Shown piece by piece: positions 28,167 through 37,016 of a stretch of DNA of 64,000 nt. Location: contig NZ_JBLWFK010000004.1 of NCBI RefSeq assembly GCF_048323675.1, forward strand, positions 570,827-634,826, given 5' to 3'. The notes under the pieces were generated by a model. That model did not search any database and was not told the origin of the DNA. It saw nothing but the letters and a program-made list of their open reading frames with translations. The translations under genes and the position numbers were made by a program. The stretch comes from Mangrovimicrobium sp048323675. Its GTDB lineage: Bacteria; Pseudomonadota; Gammaproteobacteria; Pseudomonadales; Halieaceae. How positions within the stretch are numbered: position 1 is the stretch's first letter; each line of letters starts with the position of its first letter.

Positions 28167-29613
28167 TGGGACTTCCCGCAAGAAGGAACAGGACTGCCAG
28201 GGCGAATGCGCAGGCGGCGATCACGATTTTCCAGTTGGGCAGCGCAATGGCACCCGCATCGTAACCCGACTGCTCCATGCTGTTACGCGCGAACACGGTC
28301 GCCAGCAGCACCAGCGGCGCCAGCCACAGCAGGGACAGGTTCAGCCCGCCGACGACAATCGAATACAGCGGATTGTCCGCCTGTTGCATCGCCTGGTACA
28401 GCAGCACACCGGACAGGCCGCTGTCCGCCGGGGAAAACATGGCGCCAATAATCCGTTGCGCTGTCGCCAGGTCCGGCGCGCGGAAAAACACCCAGGTGAT
28501 GTTGATGAAATTGAAAGTCAGCAACCAGCCCAGCCAGCGCGGCATGGGGCGCGCGAATGTACTCCACAGGCGCTGAACCACCATCGCCAGCCCGTGCATC
28601 CCCCCCCAGACGATAAAGGTCCAACCCGCTCCGTGCCAGATACCGCCGACGAGAAAAGTCAGCAGCAGGTTGCGCAGGGTTTTCCTGGTTCCCGACTGGC
28701 TGCCCCCCAGCGGGATGAAAACATAATCACGCAACCAGGTGGACAGGGTGATGTGCCACATCCGCCAGAACTCCCTGATGCTAGAGGCGCGGTAGGGCGA
28801 CAGGAAATTCACCGGCAGGCGAATACCGAACAACAACGCCGCGCCGATCGCCATATCCGAGTAACCGGAAAAGTCGTAATACAGCTGGAAGGTATAACTG
28901 AGGCTGGTCAGCCAGGCATCGGAGCGGCTCAGCACGGCCTGGCTGAAACCGGCGTCGGCGAGCGGTGCGAAGGAATCGGCGACACAGACCTTCTTGAACA
29001 GGCCGAGGGCAAAAATGAACAGGCCCTGTGCTGCCAGGGCGCTGCCGGCAACGGAGTTGCCGCCGGCGGCCACCGCCGCGAACTGCGGCATCATCTGCTT
29101 GTGGTGGACGATGGGCCCGGCGATCAATTGGGGAAAGAAGGTGACAAATACGCAGTAATTGACGAAACCGTATTCATGGGCGAAACCCTTGTAGCAATCG
29201 ACGAGGTAGGCGATTTGCTGGAAGGTAAAAAAACTGATCGCCAGTGGCAGCACCAGTGCGGCCATTGAAAAATCACTACCGCCCAGGGCGTTGAACAATT
29301 CCAGCAGGAACCCGGCGTATTTGAAGTAGGCCAGCACGCCCAGGTTGAAGAACAGGCCCAGTCCCAGTAACGCGCCGGCGTGCCCCCTGCCCTCCCGTGT
29401 CTTTGCCAGCGCGATACCGAGGTAGTAGTTCACCACGATGGACAGCAAGAGCAGCGGCAGGTATTCCAGCTTCCAGTAGGCATAGAAATACAGGGAAGCG
29501 ATTACCAGCCAGGCCTTTGCTGCGCCGGCTCGCCCCAGGCGCAGCAAACAATGATAGGCGAGTACCACCAGCGGCAGGAACAGGAACAGGAAGGTGGTGG
29601 AATTGAACAGCAT
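28141..29613 (-). CDS. MBOAT family O-acyltransferase (AlgI-like)
   Basis: The 490-residue, polytopic inner-membrane protein shows the AlgI/DltB signature: SFFTFQQIAYLVDCYKG, FFPQLIAGPIVHHKQMMPQF, SYTFQLYYDFSGYSDMAIG, FWRMWHITLSTWLRDYVFIPLGG and the catalytic-His segment FLVGGIWHGAGWTFIVWGG. It should move acetyl groups across the membrane to the AlgJ-like partner. No alginate polymerase or other polysaccharide gene is nearby, so the acceptor could be another glycan. Confidence 0.93.
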   Translation of the reverse strand: MLFNSTTFLFLFLPLVVLAYHCLLRLGRAGAAKAWLVIASLYFYAYWKLEYLPLLLLSIVVNYYLGIALAKTREGRGHAGALLGLGLFFNLGVLAYFKYAGFLLELFNALGGSDFSMAALVLPLAISFFTFQQIAYLVDCYKGFAHEYGFVNYCVFVTFFPQLIAGPIVHHKQMMPQFAAVAAGGNSVAGSALAAQGLFIFALGLFKKVCVADSFAPLADAGFSQAVLSRSDAWLTSLSYTFQLYYDFSGYSDMAIGAALLFGIRLPVNFLSPYRASSIREFWRMWHITLSTWLRDYVFIPLGGSQSGTRKTLRNLLLTFLVGGIWHGAGWTFIVWGGMHGLAMVVQRLWSTFARPMPRWLGWLLTFNFINITWVFFRAPDLATAQRIIGAMFSPADSGLSGVLLYQAMQQADNPLYSIVVGGLNLSLLWLAPLVLLATVFARNSMEQSGYDAGAIALPNWKIVIAACAFALAVLFLLAGSPSVFLYFNF

Positions 29614-29745
29614 CGGGGCCCGGGCGGCGGTTATTGTTGTGGGTAAAAACGCGAAAGCTTACTACCAAGCCGCCGAGGAATCACCTGCACCGGCATCCGG
29701 GGAGTTTGGCACTGGCCTGCTGGCGCGAAGAAATATCCCGCGCAA

Positions 29746-30645
29746 CTACCAGCCGGCGGAGCCCCGCGGGCATTCCCGCGGCCAACCGGGCGACTGCGGA
29801 TTCAGTGCTGGGCCAGTGGCGTCCTCACGCCACTGCTCCGGGTCCACGCGGTAGTAGTCTTTCAATACCCGGAACAGTTCGGGATAGGCCCTGGCCATGG
29901 CCCGGGGGCGTTCGTAGAACAGCTCGGTGATGACCGCAAAGAATTCCGCCGGGTTGGTCGCGCCGTAATCGTCGATCAAGCCGTGGCGGCCGTGGTGAAG
30001 CTGGTTGCGCAGGTGCTCGAACTCGTGTCCCAGTACCGCGGACCACTGCCGGTAGCCCTCGCGGGTGTAGAGCAGCGGCGCGCCGTCGGCGCTGCCGTCT
30101 TCCTGGTCGAGTTGGTGGGCGAATTCGTGCAGCACCACGTTGTGACCGTCGCTGTTATCGAGCAGGCCCTGCTGTACGCTGTCCCAGGCCAGTACCACCC
30201 GCCCGTTGCTCCAGGAAACACCGAGGAACGAGGTTCTCGCGTGGGACACCAGGCCGTCCTCATCGTGCTGCGGCTGGCGGTTGCGAAAGGCCGTGGGAAA
30301 CAGGTAAATCCAGCGCAGGCCGCGGAAACCATTGGTGGGACGGTTCAGTAACAGGGTACAGGCCTGTGCTGCGATAACCACCCGCATCTGCTCGGTGACT
30401 TCCAGCCCCTCACAGCCGCTGAACCGCTTGTCGTAGAGGAATGCCTGTACCTGTTGACGCAGTTCGCACTGCAGCGACGCGGGCATCCGGGCAAACCATG
30501 GCAACTGGTGCAGGAAAGCCTCCCAACCGGGAGGAAAGGGCTGGGCCAGGGCCCGGCGGCGGCGGTAGCGAGGCAGCCAGACGAACAGGGCGGCGCCCGC
30601 CAGGCCCAGCAGCAGGCAGAACAGGACCCACTGGAGAAAGCTCAT
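29746..30645 (-). CDS. mtfA: MtfA-like zinc peptidase (M90 family)
   Basis: The 299-residue protein has one N-terminal membrane helix (WVLFCLLLGLAGAALFVWL) and the M90 motif HEFAHQLD with HEFAH at 173–177. The family blocks RIYLFP-like WIYLFPTAF and EFFAVITELFYERP are also present. In E. coli MtfA binds the repressor Mlc and is a zinc aminopeptidase; here the anchor is an addition seen in several other gammaproteobacteria. It starts six bases after the diguanylate cyclase stop, so the two may be co-transcribed. Confidence 0.88.
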   Translation of the reverse strand: MSFLQWVLFCLLLGLAGAALFVWLPRYRRRRALAQPFPPGWEAFLHQLPWFARMPASLQCELRQQVQAFLYDKRFSGCEGLEVTEQMRVVIAAQACTLLLNRPTNGFRGLRWIYLFPTAFRNRQPQHDEDGLVSHARTSFLGVSWSNGRVVLAWDSVQQGLLDNSDGHNVVLHEFAHQLDQEDGSADGAPLLYTREGYRQWSAVLGHEFEHLRNQLHHGRHGLIDDYGATNPAEFFAVITELFYERPRAMARAYPELFRVLKDYYRVDPEQWREDATGPALNPQSPGWPRECPRGSAGW

Positions 30646-30651
30646 CGCAGT

Positions 30652-31596
30652 CTACTCCACCGTGCAGATCCGGTTGCGCCCGGTTTGCTTGGCCTGGTAC
30701 AGGCTGCGATCCACCCGTTCAATGAACGCCAGCGGATCGTCGCCGCGGTCAGGTACGGTACTGCCGACGCCGAGGCTGATGGTCAGGTTGCCCCCGGCAC
30801 GAGAGCGGGCATGGGGAATCGCCTCCCGGCGCAGCAGTTCCTGGCAGCGCTGGGCCACCATCTGCGCGGCTGCGGCCTCGGTTTCCGGTAACACCCAGAT
30901 GAACTCCTCGCCGCCAAAGCGGGCAAAGAAGTCCCGTGGCCGGCGGGCGGCGTTTTCCAGCAGGTTGGCGACCCGCCGCAGGCATTCGTCACCCTGGATA
31001 TGCCCGTAGTGGTCGTTGTATTCCTTGAAAGCATCGATATCGAGCAGGATCAGCGACAGCGGCTGGCGGCTGCGAATCGACTGCGACCACTCGACATCCA
31101 TGATCGAGTCGAACATCCGCCGGTTGGCGATGCCGGTCAGGCCGTCCTTGTAGGAAAGCTCCTCCAGTTCCTGCTGTACCCGGGCCAGTTTCTCCTCAGT
31201 GCGCTTGCGTTCACTGATATCGAACATAAAGCCGACCAGGGCCTCCACCGAACCGTCCTCCCGGCGCACCACGTGGACCACGTCGCGAATCCAAACGTAC
31301 TCGCCATCACTGGTCAGGGCGCGATAGTCCGCCTCGTGGTCGACACCGGACTCGGATTGCGACACGCAGTAGTTCACTACCCACTCGCGGTCCTCCGGGT
31401 GCATGCGCTCCGCCCAGTCCTCGACGCTGACCCAACTGGACTGGCGCCAGCCGAGCAGCGATTCGATCTGCGGGCCGATGTAACTGAACTGCATGGTCGC
31501 CCAGTCAATGCGCCAGGGAATGGCGCGGGTCGATTCGAGCAGGGTCCTGTAGATGCCTTCGTCATCCTGCTGTGCGGGTACTTCCTGTTTGGTCAT
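30652..31596 (-). CDS. PAS-GGDEF diguanylate cyclase
   Basis: The 314-residue cytosolic protein has one PAS_3 domain (about 25–140; motif ISERKRTEEKLARVQQELEE follows it as a linker helix) and a GGDEF domain. The active loop GGEEF is at 228–232, and an intact inhibitory I-site RPRD lies at 219–222, the correct five residues ahead. It should make cyclic di-GMP and be product-inhibited. No membrane segment or EAL domain is present. The signal sensed by the PAS domain is unknown. Confidence 0.93.
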   Translation of the reverse strand: MTKQEVPAQQDDEGIYRTLLESTRAIPWRIDWATMQFSYIGPQIESLLGWRQSSWVSVEDWAERMHPEDREWVVNYCVSQSESGVDHEADYRALTSDGEYVWIRDVVHVVRREDGSVEALVGFMFDISERKRTEEKLARVQQELEELSYKDGLTGIANRRMFDSIMDVEWSQSIRSRQPLSLILLDIDAFKEYNDHYGHIQGDECLRRVANLLENAARRPRDFFARFGGEEFIWVLPETEAAAAQMVAQRCQELLRREAIPHARSRAGGNLTISLGVGSTVPDRGDDPLAFIERVDRSLYQAKQTGRNRICTVE

Positions 31597-31738
31597 GGCT
31601 CAACTTGTTAAATCGGGAAAATCTGCGGGTACTGAATAGTACATGCTGGGGCCACAGGCAAGGGCGGCGAGGTGAAAACGGGAACTGGCGCCAGGTTACA
31701 GCCTGGTCATCGTCACGACCGGGGCCCGGTCGCAGCGA

Positions 31739-33238
31739 TCATTCGAGCTCGCTGTGCACAATGCGGGAATTCACCTTGCCATCCTTGACAGATTCCAGCA
31801 CAACGTCGAAGCCCCACAGGCGTTGCAGGTGCTTGACCACCTCTTCCCCACTGGATTTCTCCAGGGGACGGCCGCGGTGCATGTCGTGGCGCAGGGTCAG
31901 GGAGCGGTTGCCGCGTACATCCACGTTGTAAACCTGGATATAGGGTTCGAGGTTGCCGAGATCGTAATTGGCGGAGAGCGCCTCGCGCACCATCTGGTAG
32001 CCGGCGTCATCGTGAATTGCGGTGACCTCCAGGTAATCGCGGTCCGAGTCGTCGAGTACCGCAAACAGCTTCAGGTCGCGAATCATGTGCGGCGAGAGAA
32101 ACTGCAGGATGAAGCTCTCGTCCTTGAAATCGCGCATCGCGAAATCCATCGTCTCCCGCCAGGGAGTGCCGGCGATATCCGGAAACCAGCGGCGGTCTTC
32201 CTCGGTGGGGTTCTCGCTGATGCGGCGCAGGTCCTGCATCATGCCGAAACCGAGGGTGTAGGGGTTGATGCCGCTGTAGTAGGGCGAATTGAACGGCGGC
32301 TGGTAGATCACTGCGGTGTGGTACTGCAGGAACTCCATCATGAAACCGTCCGTCACCAGCCCCTCGCGGTACATTTCATGAATGATATGGAAGTGCCAGA
32401 AGCAGGCCCAACCCTCGTTCATCACCTTGGTCTGGCGCTGGGGATAGAGGTACTGGGACACCTTGCGCACGATGCGGATGATTTCCCGCTGCCAGGGCTC
32501 CAGCAGGGGGGCGTTCTTCTCGAGGAAATACAGGATGTTTTCCTGCGGCTCCTCCGGGTAGCGATGTTGCTGGCGGTGGTCCGCCACCCGGTCCGAAACC
32601 GGTATCGTCTTCCACAGCTCATTGACCTGCTGCTGCAGGATGATCTCCCGCTCCTCGCGCTTTTGCCGCTCCTCCGCCACCGACATCGGGTAGGGGCGCT
32701 TGTAACGGTCGACGCCGTAGTTCATCAGCGCGTGGCAGGCATCGAGGATTTCCTCGACTTCCTCCACACCGTGGCGCTGCTCGCACTCGGCGATGTAGTT
32801 CCGCGCAAACACCATGTAGTCGATGATCGATTCGGCGTCGGTCCAGGTGCGGAACAGGTAGTTGCCCTTGAAAAAGGAATTATGGCCATAGCTGGCGTGG
32901 GCGATGACCAGCGCCTGCATGGTGAGGGAGTTCTCCTCCATCAGGAAGGCGATGCAGGGGTTGGAGTTGAACACTATCTCGTAGGCCAGCCCCATGTGCC
33001 CGCGCTTGTAGCTGTTCTGCACCGCGAGGAAGTGCTTGCCGAAGCTCCAGTGGTGATAGTTGATAGGCATGCCGGATGAGGCATAGGCGTCCATCATCTG
33101 CTCCGAGCTGATGATCTCGATCTGGTTGGGATAGGTATCGAGCTTGAAATCCCCGGCGATCCGGGCGATTTCCCGCTCGTAGTCCTGCAGCAGTTCGAAG
33201 GTCCAGTCGGATTCTGTCGACAGTGGTTCGCGCGTCAT
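31739..33238 (-). CDS. spoVR: SpoVR family protein (YcgB-like)
   Basis: The 499-residue protein matches SpoVR/YcgB throughout: DTYPNQIEIISSEQMMDAY, HHWSFGK, CIAFLMEENSLTMQALV, NEGWACFWHFHI and DLGNLEPYIQVYNVDVRG. The biochemical role is unknown; in E. coli YcgB is linked to stationary phase and the PrkA (YeaG)/YeaH system. The start ATG at 33238 overlaps the yeaH stop (ATGA), ruling out the longer frame upstream and showing coupling. Confidence 0.93.
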   Translation of the reverse strand: MTREPLSTESDWTFELLQDYEREIARIAGDFKLDTYPNQIEIISSEQMMDAYASSGMPINYHHWSFGKHFLAVQNSYKRGHMGLAYEIVFNSNPCIAFLMEENSLTMQALVIAHASYGHNSFFKGNYLFRTWTDAESIIDYMVFARNYIAECEQRHGVEEVEEILDACHALMNYGVDRYKRPYPMSVAEERQKREEREIILQQQVNELWKTIPVSDRVADHRQQHRYPEEPQENILYFLEKNAPLLEPWQREIIRIVRKVSQYLYPQRQTKVMNEGWACFWHFHIIHEMYREGLVTDGFMMEFLQYHTAVIYQPPFNSPYYSGINPYTLGFGMMQDLRRISENPTEEDRRWFPDIAGTPWRETMDFAMRDFKDESFILQFLSPHMIRDLKLFAVLDDSDRDYLEVTAIHDDAGYQMVREALSANYDLGNLEPYIQVYNVDVRGNRSLTLRHDMHRGRPLEKSSGEEVVKHLQRLWGFDVVLESVKDGKVNSRIVHSELE

Positions 33239-34488
33239 GCAGTCTGCTTCCGGAACAGTTCGTGGAATACCGGATAGATGTCCCCCGGACCGGTAATGTG
33301 CTGCATCGCGAACACATCGTTCCAGCGCTCCAGCAGGGTGGAGTAGATATTCCACAGGGGCTTGTCGCCAGCGTCGGTAATTTCCACGTAGGCGTAATAC
33401 TGGCAGAGCGGCAGCACTTCGTTGATCAGACGCAGGCAGCGCTGGGCGTCGTCGGGCCAGTTGTCACCGTCTGAGGCCTGGGCGCCGTAGATATTCCACT
33501 CCGTCGGGGAGTAACGCGCCTCGATAATGGTTTTCATCATCTCCAGCGCACTGGACACCACGGTACCGCCGGTCTCGCGGGAATTGAAGAACTCGTCCTC
33601 ATCCACTTCCTTGGCCACCGTATGGTGGCGGATGAAAACCAGTTCCGTGCGGTCGTAATTGCGCGACAGGAACAGGTAGAGCAGGATGTAAAAGCGCTTG
33701 GCCAGATCCTTGATCGACTGGTCCATGGAACCGGAGACGTCCATCACGCAGAACATCACCGCCTTGGAGTGCGGGATTGGCTCGTGATAATGCCGGTGAT
33801 AGCGGATATCGACGTCGTCGAGGAAGGGGATGCGGGACAGCGCCTCGCGCAGTTCGCTGATGCGCGCCTCGATCTCCTCGCGGCGCTCGGCAGATTCCTC
33901 CGGCAGTTCCGCCAGTTCCTTTTCCAGTTCCCGTAGCTCGGTGCGCCGCCCGGCGCCGAGGGCTATACGCCGCGCGGTGGCCGAGCGCATGGAGCGCACC
34001 ACGCTGAGATTGGAGGGCGGCCCGGCGGAGGTGAAGCCACCGCGCAGGCGCTTGAACTCCTCCTGGCCCGAGAGCAGGCGCTTGGTCAGGTTGGGCAGTT
34101 CCATATCATCGAAGAGGACGTCGAGAAACTCGTCGCGGTTGATCTGGAACACGAACTCATCCATGCCCTCCCCGTCCGCGCTACCCTGCTGGCCGCTGCC
34201 GCCCCCGCCACTTTCCGGGCGCGGGATGCGATCGCCGCGCGTGTACTGGTCATTGCCGGGAACCACATGGGTAATCCGGCCACCGGCGCCGTGATGGAAG
34301 CGGGGTTCGCCGATATCCTTGCTGGGGATGGCGATTTTCTCGCCGCGATCATTGTCGGTAATATGGCGGCCGCGCAGGTTCTCACTGACCGCTTCCTGTA
34401 TTTGCTGGCGATAGCGGCGCAGGAAGCGCTGCCGGTTGACGGTGCTTTTCTGTTTCGGGTTGTTCCTGCGGTCGATCAGAAATCCCAC
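33235..34488 (-). CDS. yeaH: YeaH/YhbH family protein (DUF444)
   Basis: The 417-residue protein has the DUF444 N-terminus (IDRRNNPKQKSTVNRQRFLRR), a Gly-rich linker near 95–110, and a C-terminal von Willebrand A-like domain whose metal site is DVSGSMDQS followed by IRHHTVAKEVDEDEFF. It is the usual partner of PrkA and SpoVR in a stress operon. Function is poorly defined; the MIDAS site suggests a protein-interaction role. It is separated from prkA by 363 bases that hold a palindromic repeat. Confidence 0.93.
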   Translation of the reverse strand: MGFLIDRRNNPKQKSTVNRQRFLRRYRQQIQEAVSENLRGRHITDNDRGEKIAIPSKDIGEPRFHHGAGGRITHVVPGNDQYTRGDRIPRPESGGGGSGQQGSADGEGMDEFVFQINRDEFLDVLFDDMELPNLTKRLLSGQEEFKRLRGGFTSAGPPSNLSVVRSMRSATARRIALGAGRRTELRELEKELAELPEESAERREEIEARISELREALSRIPFLDDVDIRYHRHYHEPIPHSKAVMFCVMDVSGSMDQSIKDLAKRFYILLYLFLSRNYDRTELVFIRHHTVAKEVDEDEFFNSRETGGTVVSSALEMMKTIIEARYSPTEWNIYGAQASDGDNWPDDAQRCLRLINEVLPLCQYYAYVEITDAGDKPLWNIYSTLLERWNDVFAMQHITGPGDIYPVFHELFRKQTA

Positions 34489-34693
34489 GTTGTCCTCCGA
34501 TCGCGACTGTATTCAGTATCGGCACTGCAATGCAATATAGACCTCGCTGCCCTTCCAGCTTTGACAAGACTTTGGGGCAACGGTTTCCAGCCCGCTTCAC
34601 CGGCACGACAAAAACCGGGCAACCCGCCTGCCAACGCGAATTACGGCTAAGCAGGCTAAAAGTTGGTCCGAAGGCGGCTTCGTAGTTCGGCGT

Positions 34694-34797
34694 GTATTCA
34701 CACGGTGGTATTTGCCGACACGCCGTGAACCCGTCCATGGGGGCTCGGGCTCGGCATCCATGCCTCGCACGGTCGGCAAATACCACCGTGTGAATAC
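34694..34797. repeat. Large palindromic repeat element between prkA and yeaH
   Basis: Two perfect 26-bp arms (34694–34719, beginning GTATTCACACGGTGG, and 34772–34797) enclose a 52-base loop. The stem continues inward as CCGTG/CACGG across a small bulge. The loop has the phrase TCCATGGGGGCTCGGGCTC. It lies in the 363-base spacer (34489–34851) that has no other visible gene. It looks like an interspersed REP- or MITE-like element rather than a simple terminator. Confidence 0.75.
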
Positions 34798-34851
34798 CCA
34801 CCTTACTTCATACCAAACTTCTACTTTGGCACATCAAGTGCCAGGAAAAAT

Positions 34852-36774
34852 CTACTGCGACTTGCGCACCCTCAGGTACCACTCCGACAGCAACCGCACC
34901 TGTTTCTCGGTGTAGCCGCGGGCAACCATCCGGTCCACGAAGTCGGAATGCTTCTTCTGGTCCTCGGCGGATGCCTTGGCATTGAAGGAAATGACCGGCA
35001 GCAGGTCTTCGGTGCTGGCGAACATCTTCTTCTCGATAACGGTGCGCAGTTTTTCGTAGCTGGTCCACCTCGGATTCTTGCCGGCATTGCTGGCCCGGGC
35101 CCGCAGGGTGAAGTTGACGATCTCGCTGCGGAAGTCCTTCGGGTTGCTGATACCGGCGGGCTTCTCGATTTTCTCCAGTTCGTCGTTGAGCGCGGAGCGG
35201 CTGAGCATCTCGCCGGTTTCCGGATCGCGGTACTCCTGGTCCTGCACCCAGAAATCGGCGTAGGTGACGTAGCGGTCGAACAGGTTCTGGCCGTACTCGG
35301 CATAGCTCTCCAGGTAGGCGGTCTGGATTTCCTTGCCGATGAATTCGACGTAGTTCGGCGTCAGCCATTCCTTGATGAAGTTCAGGTAGCGGTCGTGCAC
35401 CTCCGCCGGGTACTGTTCCTGCTCGATGGCCATCTCCAGCACATAGAGCAGGTGCACCGGGTTGGCGGCGACTTCCACCGGATCAAAGTTGAATACCTGC
35501 GACAAGACCTTGAACGCAAAACGGGTGGACAGGCCGTCCATGCCCTCGTTGACGCCGGCGTTGTCGCGGTATTCCGCGATCGACTTGGCTTTCGGATCGC
35601 GGTCTTTCAGCGATTCGCCATCGTAGATACGCATCTTGGAATAGATGCTCGAGTTCTCCGGCTCCTTGAGACGCGAGAGCACACTGAACTGGGCAAGTAT
35701 GTCGAGGGTGTCGGGCGCGCAGGGCGCCTCGTGCAGGGAGCTGTTCTGCAACAGCTTCTCGTAGATCTTGATCTCCTCGGTCACCCGCAGGCAGTAGGGC
35801 ACCTTGACGATGGATACCCGGTCGATGAAGGCCTCATTGTTCTTGTTGTTCTTGAACGACTGCCACTCGGACTCGTTGGAGTGGGCCAGCACGATCCCCT
35901 CGAAGGGGATGCCGCCGATACTCTCGGTACCGTTGTAGTTGCCTTCCTGGGTCGCCGTCAGCAGCGGGTGCAGTACCTTGATGGGCGCCTTGAACATCTC
36001 GACGAATTCCATCAGGCCCTGGTTGGCGCGGCACATGCCGCCGGAGAAGGAATAGGCATCGGGGTCGTTCTGGGCGAAGTGTTCCAGCTTGCGGATGTCC
36101 ACCTTGCCCACCAGTGAGGAGATGTCCTGGTTGTTCTCATCGCCGGGTTCGGTCTTGGAAATACCCACCTGGTCCATCACCGAGGGGTACATCTTGACCA
36201 CCCGGAACTGGGTGATGTCACCGTGGAATTCGTGCAGGCGCTTGACTGCCCAGGGAGACATCACCGACTTCAGGTAGCGGGTGGGTATATTGTACTCCTC
36301 CTCGAGGATCGCCCCGTCCTCGTCCGCGCTGAACAACCCGAGGGGCGACTCGTACACCGGCGAGCCCTTGATGCAGTAGATGGGCTGCCGCTCCATCAAC
36401 TGCTTGAGGCGCTCCGCAAGTGAGGACTTACCACCGCCGACGGGTCCGAGGAGGTAGAGGATTTGCTTGCGCTCTTCCAGGCCCTGCGCCGCGTGGCGGA
36501 AATAGGAAACGATTTTCTGGACCGCTTCTTCCATGCCGAAAAACTCGTGGAAGGCGGGGTAACGCTTGATGACCTTGTTGGCGAATATCCGGCTGAGCCG
36601 GGGATCCTTCGAGGTGTCGACCAGCTCGGGATTACCGATTGCCAACAACATCCGCTCTGCGGCGGAGGCGTAAACGCTTGGATCGGATTTGCACAACTCC
36701 AGGTATTCCTGAAGGCTGTACTCCTCTTCCCGCGTCGCTTCGTAGCGGTCCTGGTAGTGATTGAACAGGCTCAT
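34852..36774 (-). CDS. prkA: PrkA family serine protein kinase
   Basis: The 640-residue protein has an AAA-like P-loop LLGPVGGGKSSLAERL at about 108–123, the internal LAHSNESEWQSF, and a C-terminal kinase-like region (YLNFIKEWLTPNYVEFIGKE, then EYRDPETGEMLSRSALNDELE). It is YeaG/PrkA, a conserved stress-induced kinase or AAA protease-like protein. The ATG at 36774 is preceded by GGGAGGAGT. It is first in the prkA–yeaH–spoVR operon and diverges from the CPA2 antiporter; the 242-base spacer has an AT-rich stretch near 36860–36900 likely to hold the promoters. Confidence 0.93.
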   Translation of the reverse strand: MSLFNHYQDRYEATREEEYSLQEYLELCKSDPSVYASAAERMLLAIGNPELVDTSKDPRLSRIFANKVIKRYPAFHEFFGMEEAVQKIVSYFRHAAQGLEERKQILYLLGPVGGGKSSLAERLKQLMERQPIYCIKGSPVYESPLGLFSADEDGAILEEEYNIPTRYLKSVMSPWAVKRLHEFHGDITQFRVVKMYPSVMDQVGISKTEPGDENNQDISSLVGKVDIRKLEHFAQNDPDAYSFSGGMCRANQGLMEFVEMFKAPIKVLHPLLTATQEGNYNGTESIGGIPFEGIVLAHSNESEWQSFKNNKNNEAFIDRVSIVKVPYCLRVTEEIKIYEKLLQNSSLHEAPCAPDTLDILAQFSVLSRLKEPENSSIYSKMRIYDGESLKDRDPKAKSIAEYRDNAGVNEGMDGLSTRFAFKVLSQVFNFDPVEVAANPVHLLYVLEMAIEQEQYPAEVHDRYLNFIKEWLTPNYVEFIGKEIQTAYLESYAEYGQNLFDRYVTYADFWVQDQEYRDPETGEMLSRSALNDELEKIEKPAGISNPKDFRSEIVNFTLRARASNAGKNPRWTSYEKLRTVIEKKMFASTEDLLPVISFNAKASAEDQKKHSDFVDRMVARGYTEKQVRLLSEWYLRVRKSQ

Positions 36775-37016
36775 CGTCCACTCCTCCCTGTCTTTGGGCA
36801 AAGACAAAAACCACTTGAGGTTGAGTTTCAGCATACAGGAAATTGCGTCGGCTAGAAGAGGAAAAGAAAAAATAAAAAGCGTGATTTTTACGACAATGCG
36901 TTTTTTAATGGGTGTTCCCTGATGCGCTGCGCTGCCCGCCCCGGTCACCGCGCACTCGCGACCAAACCGCAGCCCGCCATCTTCCCTCGCCTTGCCGTGT
37001 AGGCTACATTCAGCGA

